Source of the DNA: CAVAVT01 sp963592185
GTDB taxonomy: Bacteria; Bacillota; Negativicutes; Selenomonadales; Selenomonadaceae
DNA: 34,050 nucleotides
NCBI GenBank assembly: GCA_963592185.1
Contig: CAVAVT010000017.1
Coordinates: 1-34,050, forward strand
Reading direction: 5' to 3'
This document shows positions 1 to 7,100 of the stretch, piece by piece. The notes beneath the pieces are model-generated. The model saw nothing but the letters and a program-made list of their open reading frames with translations, searched no databases and was not told the DNA's origin. How positions within the stretch are numbered: the first letter of the stretch is position 1; each line of letters begins with the position of its first letter. Both the position numbers and the translations under genes were made by a program.

Positions 1-54
<54 letters not shown>

Positions 55-68
55 ATTGTGTTGGTTAT

Positions 69-144
69 GCTGATGTAGCTCAGTCGGTAGAGCGTATCCT
101 TGGTAAGGATAAGGTCACCAGTTCAATCCTGGTCATCAGCTCCA
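69..144 (+). tRNA. tRNA-Thr(GGT)
   Basis: A complete cloverleaf is visible. The acceptor is gctgatg/catcagc, the D arm is tagctcagtcggtagagc, and the anticodon stem tatcc/ggata encloses loop ttggtaa, giving anticodon GGT for threonine codons ACC and ACT. The T loop is gttcaatcc and CCA is encoded. It lies 14 nt after tRNA-fMet and 5 nt before tRNA-Met, so the three are probably cotranscribed. Confidence 0.96.
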
Positions 145-149
145 TATAT

Positions 150-226
150 GGCGGCATAGCTCAGTTGGCTAGAGCAAACGGTTCATACCCGTTGTGTCCG
201 GAGTTCAAATCTCTGTGCCGCCACCA
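150..226 (+). tRNA. Elongator tRNA-Met(CAT)
   Basis: A complete cloverleaf has acceptor ggcggca/tgccgcc, D arm with agctcagttggctagagc, anticodon stem aacgg/ccgtt with loop ttcatac (CAT), and encoded CCA. A CAT anticodon could also be the lysidine-modified tRNA-Ile2. The acceptor and anticodon arms resemble Firmicute elongator tRNA-Met much more closely, and it lacks the GGG/CCC initiator stem. Confidence 0.93.
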
Positions 227-235
227 TTTTGTAAA

Positions 236-266
236 AGGAACCCCTGCAAAGGGGTTTTTATTTATG
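236..266 (+). terminator. Rho-independent terminator after tRNA cluster
   Basis: The stem aacccc/ggggtt with loop tgcaaa is followed by tttattt. It separates the tRNA operon from rpmG. Confidence 0.85.
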
Positions 267-300
267 TAAGAATGTGTTGTATTTTGTTCAATTAGTGTTG

Positions 301-329
301 TTGACACTGAAGGGCAAATATGATAGATT
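301..329 (+). promoter_or_regulatory. Sigma-70 promoter for rpmG-secE-nusG operon
   Basis: A consensus -35 TTGACA (301-306) is followed, with a 17-nt spacer, by -10 TAGATT (324-329). A TGA directly before the -10 gives an extended -10. The same arrangement occurs before rpoB. The site lies just after the tRNA terminator and about 55 nt upstream of the rpmG start. Confidence 0.7.
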
Positions 330-382
330 GTATTAGTGACGTTTTGAACGCGCAATAACTATGTAGTAAGGAGTGCATACAG

Positions 383-532
383 ATGCGTAATAATATTACG
401 CTGGCCTGCACAGAGTGCAAGAGCCGCAACTATCGGACAAACAAGAACAAAAAGAATGATCCGGATAGACTCGAGTTTAATAAGTATTGCAAATTCTGCA
501 AGAAGCATACGTTGCATAAGGAAGCAAAATAA
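383..532 (+). CDS. rpmG: Large-subunit ribosomal protein L33 (bL33), zinc-binding form
   Basis: This 49-residue ORF starts MRNNITLACTECKSRNY and has two CxxC pairs (C9/C12 and C36/C39) that would bind one zinc ion, so it is the zinc-containing (C+) L33. bL33 sits near the E site of the 50S subunit. The start ATG follows a taaggag ribosome site about 9 nt upstream. It comes directly before secE and nusG, the standard bacterial order. It has the normal length for the family. Confidence 0.95.
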   Translation: MRNNITLACTECKSRNYRTNKNKKNDPDRLEFNKYCKFCKKHTLHKEAK

Positions 533-576
533 TCCTTCACGTAGCTTGTGCGGATGAAGTAATACCTTGACGGGAT

Positions 577-816
577 GTGAAAGCTTTGACAGACGGAAAG
601 ACGTCCGGAGCTCAGCCGGCAGTAAAAAAGAAATCTTTTAATCTTATAAGGTTTCTTAAGGAAGTCAAGGCTGAGATGAAGAAGGTATCCTGGCTGACTA
701 AGAGAGAACTTCTTTCAAATACAGTGGTTGTAGCGATAGCTGTAATCATAGTATGTGTTCTCATTTGGATATGTGATACTGGATTCTCAAAATTATTTAG
801 ACTCATCTTAAAGTAA
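577..816 (+). CDS. secE: Preprotein translocase subunit SecE
   Basis: This 79-residue protein has one transmembrane helix (about residues 46-64, TVVVAIAVIIVCVLIWIC). It is preceded by the conserved amphipathic motif FLKEVKAEMKKVSWLTKRE, the SecE signature that clamps SecY in the protein-conducting channel. The single-helix form is typical of Firmicutes. No in-frame ATG is possible at the 5' end because the ATG at 575 reads ATG-TGA and a stop lies at 568-570. The start is therefore GTG 577 or TTG 586, both with weak Shine-Dalgarno sequences. It lies between rpmG and nusG. Confidence 0.94.
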   Translation: MKALTDGKTSGAQPAVKKKSFNLIRFLKEVKAEMKKVSWLTKRELLSNTVVVAIAVIIVCVLIWICDTGFSKLFRLILK

Positions 817-853
817 GAAGCCGAGGAGGTGTGGGGCGCTTAGCGTTCCTGCG

Positions 854-1408
854 ATGGAATCAGAGAAAGAAACAGAGAGACGTTGGTATGTCATACATAC
901 CTATTCCGGTTACGAAAACAAAGTTAAGGCCAATCTTGAAAGAAAGATTCATTCCATGGGAATGGAAAATCAGATCTTCAACATAGTTGTTCCTCTTGAG
1001 GACGAGATGGAGATTAAGGATGGCAAGAAGAAAGTAACCAAGAAGAAGGTTTTCCCTGGATATGCTTTGGTTGATATGATCGTTGACGATCGTTCTTGGT
1101 ATGTTGTACGCAACACACCGGGTGTTACAGGGTTCGTTGGTTCCGGAACAAAACCGATTCCGCTTACGGATGCTGAAGTGAAGCGTATCCTGAAATCCAT
1201 CGGCGCCGAGGAAGAGCTGCCTAAGAAGGTTGTTCCCCTGGATATTGAGAAGGGTCAGGCAGTGCGAATCAATTCCGGTGCCTTTGAAGAGTTCGCTGCT
1301 ACAGTGGCTGATGTGGATAACAGCAGGGGCAAGCTTAAGGTTCTTGTTGACATGTTCGGTCGTGAAACTACAGTTGAACTTGACTTTGATCAGGTAGAAA
1401 AAATCTGA
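854..1408 (+). CDS. nusG: Transcription elongation/antitermination factor NusG
   Basis: This 184-residue protein has an N-terminal NGN domain (RRWYVIHTYSGYENKVK, then FPGYALVDM and the NTPGVTGFVGSG loop). A C-terminal KOW domain (about residues 130-184) carries GQAVRINSGAFEEF and ends FDQVEKI. NusG binds RNA polymerase over the cleft, and its KOW domain contacts partners such as S10 or Rho. The only strong ribosome site, GAGGAGGT at 823-830, is 23 nt from the ATG, unusually far. No alternative start lies in frame between them. It is cotranscribed with secE, with rplK 30 nt downstream. Confidence 0.97.
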   Translation: MESEKETERRWYVIHTYSGYENKVKANLERKIHSMGMENQIFNIVVPLEDEMEIKDGKKKVTKKKVFPGYALVDMIVDDRSWYVVRNTPGVTGFVGSGTKPIPLTDAEVKRILKSIGAEEELPKKVVPLDIEKGQAVRINSGAFEEFAATVADVDNSRGKLKVLVDMFGRETTVELDFDQVEKI

Positions 1409-1438
1409 TAAATCTCTTTTAAGGAGGTGTAAATAAAT

Positions 1439-1864
1439 ATGGCTAAAAAGGTTGCTAAACTTGTAAAACTGCAGATTCCTGCTGCTAAGGCTACTCCGGC
1501 TCCTCCGGTTGGTCCTGCTCTTGGTCAGGCTGGTGTCAACATCATGGCATTCTGCAAAGACTTCAACGAGCGTACAGCAAAGCAGGCTGGTCTCATCATT
1601 CCTGTTGAGATTACAGTTTTCGAGGATAGATCATTTACCTTCATTACAAAGACTCCGCCGGCAGCAGTTCTGCTGAAGAAGGCTGCAGGTCTTGAGAAGG
1701 CTTCTGGTGAGCCTAACAAGAACAAGGTTGCAAAGCTCCCTCGTGCAAAGGCACAGGAGATTGCTGAGAGCAAGATGAAGGATTTGAATGCTGCAAGCAT
1801 TGAGGCTGCAACTCGCATGATCGAGGGTACTGCACGCAGCATGGGTATCGAAATCGTTGACTAA
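1439..1864 (+). CDS. rplK: Large-subunit ribosomal protein L11 (uL11)
   Basis: This 141-residue protein begins MAKKVAKLVKLQIPAAKATP with the proline-rich PAPPVGPALGQAGVNIMAFC segment typical of L11. It has the RNA-binding C-terminal domain (ATRMIEGTARSMGIEIVD at the end). L11 binds the GTPase-associated region of 23S rRNA and forms the base of the stalk. A strong aaggaggtg ribosome site precedes the ATG. It begins the rplK-rplA pair. Confidence 0.98.
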   Translation: MAKKVAKLVKLQIPAAKATPAPPVGPALGQAGVNIMAFCKDFNERTAKQAGLIIPVEITVFEDRSFTFITKTPPAAVLLKKAAGLEKASGEPNKNKVAKLPRAKAQEIAESKMKDLNAASIEAATRMIEGTARSMGIEIVD

Positions 1865-1882
1865 TACGTTTTCGAGCCGTTA

Positions 1883-1908
1883 GTGGGAGGCAAGACCGCT
1901 AGAACCAC
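1883..1908 (+). promoter_or_regulatory. Probable L1-binding autoregulatory mRNA site before rplA
   Basis: The 61-nt rplK-rplA gap contains GTGG(1883-1886)-GAGGCAAGACC-GCTAGAA-CCAC(1905-1908). The outer helix is GTGG/CCAC and an inner GG/CC pairing is separated from it by an asymmetric loop. This resembles the L1 target known from 23S rRNA and L11-operon mRNAs. The rplA ribosome site (aaggag, 1911-1916) starts 3 nt later, so bound L1 would plausibly block translation. The assignment is by resemblance only. Confidence 0.6.
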
Positions 1909-1925
1909 GAAAGGAGAAATTTTTA

Positions 1926-2609
1926 ATGGCTAAAGCAGGTAAGAAGTATCAGGAAGCAGCAAAGCTTCTTGAGGCTGATAAGGTTTATACTGCTGAAGAG
2001 GCTATGGAGCTCGTTAAGAAGACAGCAACAGCTAAGTTCGACGAGACCATTGAGCTTCACGTACGTCTCGGTGTAGATCCGAAGTACGCTGATCAGCAGA
2101 TCCGCGGCGCTATGGTTCTTCCTAATGGAACAGGAAAGACTCAGCGTGTGCTGGTATTCGCAAAGGGCGACAAGGTAGCAGAGGCTGAGAAGGCTGGCGC
2201 TGATTTTGTTGGCTCTGATGAAATTGCTACTAAGATTCAGGGTGGCTGGCTCGACTTTGACGTTGCAATCGCTACTCCTGACATGATGGGCGTTGTTGGA
2301 CGTCTTGGTAAGATTCTCGGTCCTCGCGGACTGATGCCGAACCCGAAACTGGGTACTGTTACCATGGATGTAACTAAGGCAATTACTGAGGCTAAGTCTG
2401 GTAAGGTTGAGTACCGTACCGATAAAGCCGGCAACATTCATGTACCTATTGGTAAGGCTTCCTTCGAGGCTTCCAAGCTTCAGGAAAACTACCAGGCTCT
2501 GATGGAAGTTCTGATTAAGGCTAAGCCGGCATCAGCAAAGGGACAGTATGTACGTTCCGTAACCGTTAGTGCTACAATGGGTCCTGGCGTTCCTGTTCAG
2601 CATAGCTGA
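1926..2609 (+). CDS. rplA: Large-subunit ribosomal protein L1 (uL1)
   Basis: This 227-residue protein matches full-length bacterial L1. It starts MAKAGKKYQEAAKLLEADK. It carries KFDETIELHVRLGVDPKYAD, the domain II segment with LGPRGLMPNPKLGTVT, and the closing TVSATMGPGVPVQ. L1 forms the mobile stalk at the E site and usually represses its own operon by binding mRNA; a candidate site lies just upstream. The ribosome site aaggag is 9 nt from the ATG. An attenuated L10 leader separates it from rplJ. Confidence 0.98.
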   Translation: MAKAGKKYQEAAKLLEADKVYTAEEAMELVKKTATAKFDETIELHVRLGVDPKYADQQIRGAMVLPNGTGKTQRVLVFAKGDKVAEAEKAGADFVGSDEIATKIQGGWLDFDVAIATPDMMGVVGRLGKILGPRGLMPNPKLGTVTMDVTKAITEAKSGKVEYRTDKAGNIHVPIGKASFEASKLQENYQALMEVLIKAKPASAKGQYVRSVTVSATMGPGVPVQHS

Positions 2610-2755
2610 TTGGGGATTCCACACTGAAATTGCATATTGTTTTCGACTGTAGACAGCAGGTTTGATTATTCAATTAAAGCAGCGATGCGCCAGCCCAGGT
2701 CGGAGTTACGCATATATTGTGCGGTCTCCGGATGCAGTCGGGGACCGCATTTTTT
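2610..2755 (+). promoter_or_regulatory. L10 leader (rplJL autoregulatory RNA)
   Basis: The 173-nt gap between rplA and rplJ has the layout of the Firmicute L10 leader. A region around 2650-2705 contains gtagacagcaggtt and cagcccaggtcgg, similar to the conserved L10-binding fold. It is followed by an intrinsic terminator. In Bacillus subtilis the L10(L12)4 complex binds such a leader and promotes attenuation of rplJL. The exact fold was not computed here. Confidence 0.72.
2720..2755 (+). terminator. Attenuator hairpin of the L10 leader
   Basis: An 11-bp stem (tgcggtctccg 2720-2730 with cggggaccgca 2739-2749, one G-U pair) closes an 8-nt loop and is followed by six T residues. It ends 27 nt before the rplJ start, so it must be conditional for rplJL to be transcribed from upstream. 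Confidence 0.85.
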
Positions 2756-2782
2756 AATGCTCAATCGAGAGGAGGTGTATTC

Positions 2783-3325
2783 ATGTCTATTAGAGAACAG
2801 AAAGAAGCTATCGTTTCCGGCCTTAAGGAACAGCTGAGCAATGCCAGCGGTGCTGTCATCACCAGCTATAGAGGTCTTACTGTTGCACAGGATACTGAGC
2901 TTCGTCGTGAGCTTCGTGCTGCTGGCGTTGAGTATCATGTTGTAAAGAATACCATGGTTCGTCTGGCTGTACAGGGTACTGAGCTTGAGGCTCTTACTGA
3001 TGTACTTGAGGGAACTACCGCTCTGGCAGTATCCAGCGATGCTGTTGCTCCTGCAAAGGTTATCTGCGACTTCATCAAGAAGAACAAGCTTGAGGATGCA
3101 GGTATACTTCAGGTAAAGGCCGGCGTTGTTGAGGGTAAGGTTATCTCTGCTGATGAGGTTAAGGCTCTTGCAGACCTTCCTTCCCGCGAGGAACTCATTG
3201 CAAAGCTGCTCGGCAGCATGCAGGCTCCTATTTCCGGTACTGTCAACGTACTGCAGGGTGTTATCCGCAATGCGGTTTATGTGCTTGAGGCTGTACGCAA
3301 GCAGAAAGAGCAGGCAACTGCTTAA
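2783..3325 (+). CDS. rplJ: Large-subunit ribosomal protein L10 (uL10)
   Basis: This 180-residue protein starts MSIREQKEAIVSGLKEQL. It has the N-terminal rRNA-binding domain (SYRGLTVAQDTELRRELRAA, VVKNTMVRLAV) and a C-terminal helix (NVLQGVIRNAVYVLEAVRKQ) that carries L7/L12 dimers. The open frame extends upstream to 2717, but that part overlaps the attenuator stem. The ATG at 2783 has a gaggaggtg ribosome site 8 nt before it, so it is the true start. L10 anchors the stalk and regulates this operon. Confidence 0.97.
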   Translation: MSIREQKEAIVSGLKEQLSNASGAVITSYRGLTVAQDTELRRELRAAGVEYHVVKNTMVRLAVQGTELEALTDVLEGTTALAVSSDAVAPAKVICDFIKKNKLEDAGILQVKAGVVEGKVISADEVKALADLPSREELIAKLLGSMQAPISGTVNVLQGVIRNAVYVLEAVRKQKEQATA

Positions 3326-3397
3326 TCCTTGCACGGCTGAAGCCGTATAATATTAATAAAAAAGAAATTAACCATTAATTTTTGGAGGTATTTGAAA

Positions 3398-3769
3398 ATG
3401 ACTAAAGAAGAAATCATGTCTGCCATTGAAGAAATGACCGTCCTCGAGCTTTCCGAGCTCGTAAAGGCTATGGAGGAGAAGTTCGGCGTATCCGCTGCTG
3501 CTCCTGTTGCTGTTGCTGCTGCTGGCGCTGCTGCTGGTGCTGCTGCTGCTGAAGAGAAGACTGAGTTCACTGTTGTTCTTGCATCCGCAGGCGACAAGAA
3601 GATCAACGTAATCAAGGTTGTTCGTGAGCTCACTGGTCTTGGTCTGAAGGAAGCTAAGGCTCTCGTTGATGGTGCTCCTGGCAACGTTAAGGAGAACGTA
3701 TCCAAGGCTGACGCTGAGGATGCAAAGGCTAAGCTCGAAGAGGCTGGCGCAACTGTAGAGCTGAAGTAA
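3398..3769 (+). CDS. rplL: Ribosomal stalk protein L7/L12 (bL12)
   Basis: This 123-residue protein has an N-terminal dimerisation domain (MTKEEIMSAIEEMTVLELSE). A hinge of almost pure Ala, Gly and Val follows (about residues 37-54). The conserved C-terminal factor-binding domain contains KINVIKVVRELTGLGLKEAK and LVDGAPGNVKENVSK. It recruits and stimulates translation GTPases. The hinge is encoded by a GCT-rich low-complexity tract at about 3494-3555. ATG 3398 is preferred over an in-frame TTG at 3392 because tggaggt lies 9 nt upstream of it. It is 72 nt after rplJ and ends the operon. Confidence 0.97.
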   Translation: MTKEEIMSAIEEMTVLELSELVKAMEEKFGVSAAAPVAVAAAGAAAGAAAAEEKTEFTVVLASAGDKKINVIKVVRELTGLGLKEAKALVDGAPGNVKENVSKADAEDAKAKLEEAGATVELK

Positions 3770-3795
3770 TTTAACTTCATTCTATAAGGAAGTAT

Positions 3796-3829
3796 GGGGT
3801 GTCCTTTGGGGCACCCTTTATTTTTTCCT
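3796..3829 (+). terminator. Rho-independent terminator after rplL
   Basis: The stem gggtgtcc/gggcaccc (3797-3804 with 3809-3816, loop tttg) is followed by ttattttttcc. It ends the rplJL unit, consistent with a separate promoter for rpoBC. Confidence 0.88.
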
Positions 3830-3847
3830 ATATATATACGTATCTGT

Positions 3848-3876
3848 TTGACATTCACTTTATTATATGATACACT
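3848..3876 (+). promoter_or_regulatory. Promoter for rpoBC
   Basis: Consensus TTGACA (3848-3853) is followed after 17 nt by TACACT (3871-3876). TGA directly before the -10 makes it an extended -10 promoter, the same architecture as the rpmG promoter. It starts a leader of about 225 nt before rpoB. Confidence 0.65.
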
Positions 3877-4109
3877 TTCTAATTACAGATGTAGTGTGGA
3901 TTTTTGGGTCCAAACTATATGTCTGCGATAAGTATCGCATAAAGGAATTGCATAATGACAGAATGTATGTATTGGAACGGAATATGCTGTGAAATAGAAG
4001 CAAGGTAAAAAAAGGAAGTACTGCCTTGCCTTTTTATTGTTTCCTGATTCCGTTTCTTTGTGTGTATTTCTGCTTTAGAGTCAAATTGTGTTAAGGGGTG
4101 AACGACTTA
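3877..4109 (+). promoter_or_regulatory. Structured rpoB leader with internal terminator-like hairpin
   Basis: The whole 3770-4109 gap has no gene. It holds the rplL terminator, the rpoBC promoter and this leader. The leader shows a hairpin tgcgat-aagt-atcgca (3924-3939). A second stem is gcaaggt/gccttgc (4000-4006 with 4023-4029), followed by cttttt. The second stem looks like an intrinsic terminator and lies about 75 nt before the rpoB start, so it could act as an attenuator that sets polymerase expression. Confidence 0.55.
4000..4035 (+). terminator. Possible attenuator upstream of rpoB
   Basis: The stem gcaaggt/gccttgc has a 16-nt A-rich loop and is followed by cttttt. It sits between the rpoBC promoter and rpoB, so full termination here would silence rpoBC. 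Partial or regulated readthrough is expected. Confidence 0.6.
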
Positions 4110-7100
4110 ATGTTTAATCCTGTGCCCGTTGGTAAGAGAACCAGGTATAGCTATGCACGGATCAAGGAAGTCATGGAGATGCCTCACCTTCTGGATATTC
4201 AGAGAAATTCTTATGAATGGTTTCTGAAGGAAGGTCTGCAGGAAATTTTCCAGGACATTTCTCCGATACAGGATTTCACAGGAAATCTTGTACTGTCTTT
4301 TGAGAATTTTTCTATGGGCAGTCCGAAATATGAGCTGGATGAATGCAGGGAACGTGATGTTACCTATGCTGCTCCGCTGCGTGTAAACGTGCGTCTCATC
4401 AATCGTGAGACTGGCGAGATTAAGGAGCAGGAAGTATTCATGGGAGATTTCCCACTGATGACCGAAACCGGTACCTTCATTATTAATGGTGCTGAGCGTG
4501 TTATTGTAAGCCAGCTTGTACGTTCTCCAGGTGCTTATTATGGCGAAAACATTGATCCTTCAGGTAAGCATCTTTACAACGCCACCGTGATTCCGAATCG
4601 CGGTGCATGGATAGAGCTTGAAACAGACATTAATGACGTGGTGTCTGTTCGTATAGACCGTACTAGAAAGCTTCCTGTAACTGTACTTATACGAGCTCTC
4701 GGATATGATACTGATGCTGAGATTTTGAAACTCTTCGATCATGATGAGCGTATCCGTACTACATTAGAGCGTGATAATGTAACTAAGACCAAGGAGGATG
4801 CACTCCTTGAGATTTACCGCCGTCTCCGTCCAGGGGAGCCTGCAATTGTAGATAATGCTCAGCAGCTTCTCAGCGGATTGTTCTTCGATCCGAAGCGTTA
4901 CGATCTTGCTACTGTAGGTAGATACAAGATTACCAAGAAGCTTGGCTGGAAGCGCAGAATTCTGGGTAAAGTACTGGCAAAGCCAATTGTTGACACGGAA
5001 ACAGGCGAGATAGTTATTCCTGCAGATGTTACTGTTACTGAGGCTATGATTGATGCTGTTGAGCCTGAGCGTGAGCCAGCTCTCTTTGGCAAGGATGGTG
5101 GCCCGGTAGTTCTTTATCTTAAGGTTGAGGATAGAAAAGAGCCGATGAAGCTCATTTGTTCACCAACCCTTGAGTATCATCATCGTACAATAACTATCAA
5201 TGATATTATGTCTTCCATTAACTATCTCCTTAATTTGATGGATGGCGTTGGAAATACAGATGATATTGACCATTTGGGCAACCGCCGCGTGCGTTCTGTA
5301 GGCGAGCTGCTTCAGAACCAGTTCCGTATCGGTCTTTCACGTATGGAGCGTGTTGTACGTGAGCGCATGACTATCCAGGATAGTGATGTTATTACCCCAC
5401 AGGCACTTATAAATATTCGTCCGGTTGTTGCAGCAACCAAGGAATTCTTTGGTTCATCCCAGCTGTCACAGTTCATGGATCAGCACAATCCTCTGTCCGA
5501 GCTTACCCACAAGCGCCGCTTGTCAGCTCTTGGACCTGGTGGACTCTCCCGTGAGCGTGCAGGCTTCGAGGTTCGAGACGTACACAACTCCCATTACGGT
5601 CGTATGTGTCCTATTGAGACCCCAGAAGGACCTAACATCGGACTTATCGGTTCTCTTTCCAACTATGCACGTGTAAACCGCTTCGGCTTTATGGAAACTC
5701 CATACCGTAAGGTTGACAAGGAAAACCATAAGGTAACTGAAGACGTTCGCTACCTTACAGCTGATGAAGAAGACAGTCTGGTTATTGCACAGGCGAACGA
5801 AAAGCTTGATGGCAATGACTGGTTTGAGCATTCTCGCGTAACCGCACGTCTCCATGAGGAAACCATTCTGGTTGACCGCGACCGTGTAGACTACATGGAC
5901 GTATCACCTAAGCAGGTGGTATCCATTGCAACAGCTATGATTCCATTCCTGGAAAACGACGATGCTAACCGAGCACTGATGGGTGCAAACATGCAGCGTC
6001 AGGCTGTTCCGCTTCTCCGTACCCAGGCTCCTCTGGTAGGTACCGGCATGGAGTACAAGGCTGCCTGCGACTCCGGCGTAATGGTTCTGGCAAGACGTGC
6101 AGGTGTGATTGAGGCTGTAACAGCTGATTACATTGATATTCGTACAGATGCTGGTGAACTTGATCACTACAAGCTTCAGAAGTATATGCGTTCCAACCAG
6201 GGTACCTGCATAAATCAGGTTCCTATCGTATACAAGGGCGACAGAGTTGTAGAGAAGCAGCCTATAGCTGACGGTCCTGCTACAGACCACGGCGAGCTGG
6301 CTCTCGGATACAACGTAATCGTTGCATACATGCCTTGGGAAGGCTATAACTACGAGGATGCGGTTCTCCTTTCCGAGAATCTTGTAAAGCGTGATATTTA
6401 TACTTCCATTCACATTGAGGAGTATGAATGCGATGCACGTGATACAAAGCTTGGACCTGAGGAGATAACCCGTGATATTCCTAATGTTTCCGATGAAGCA
6501 CTCCGTGACCTGGATGAGGAAGGTATCATCAGAATAGGTGCAGAGGTACGTCCTGGAGATATTCTCGTGGGCAAGGTAACTCCTAAGGGAGAAACTGAGC
6601 TTACAGCTGAGGAGCGTCTCCTCCGTGCTATTTTCGGTGAAAAGGCACGTGAGGTTCGTGATACCTCTCTTCGTGTACCTCACGGCGAGTCTGGTAAGAT
6701 TGTTGACGTAAAGGTATTCAGCCGTGAAAACAATGACGAGCTTCCTCCTGGAGTAAATCATCTCATCCGTGTTTATATTGCACAGAAACGTAAGATTTCT
6801 GTCGGCGATAAGATGTCCGGACGTCACGGTAACAAGGGTGTCGTTTCTCGTGTAATGCGTGAAGAGGATATGCCTTTCCTGCCGGATGGTACTCCTGTAG
6901 ATATCGTTTTGAATCCGCTGGGCGTGCCTTCACGAATGAACATTGGACAGATTCTTGAGACTCACCTTGGAATGGCTGTTAGAAGCCTTGGTATGCAGAT
7001 TAAGGCTGGCGATCCTACTGTTGAGCAGCGCCTTAGAGATGCCGGCTATAACTTCGACAAGAACGGAATGCCTATTCCGGATGTTGCCGGAGTTCACATT

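Noticed and set aside
301..324. TTGACA with TATGAT at 12-nt spacing before rpmG (also at rpoB)
   Set aside because: A 12-nt spacer is too short for sigma-70; the overlapping hexamer at 17 nt with TGA extension is the better -10.
2717..2782. N-terminal extension of L10 to 2717
   Set aside because: It overlaps the attenuator hairpin and has no ribosome site; ATG 2783 has a strong one and gives the family N terminus.
3494..3555. GCT-rich tract as a microsatellite or CRISPR-like repeat
   Set aside because: It is the alanine-rich hinge of L7/L12, normal for the family. No CRISPR array was seen anywhere in the window.
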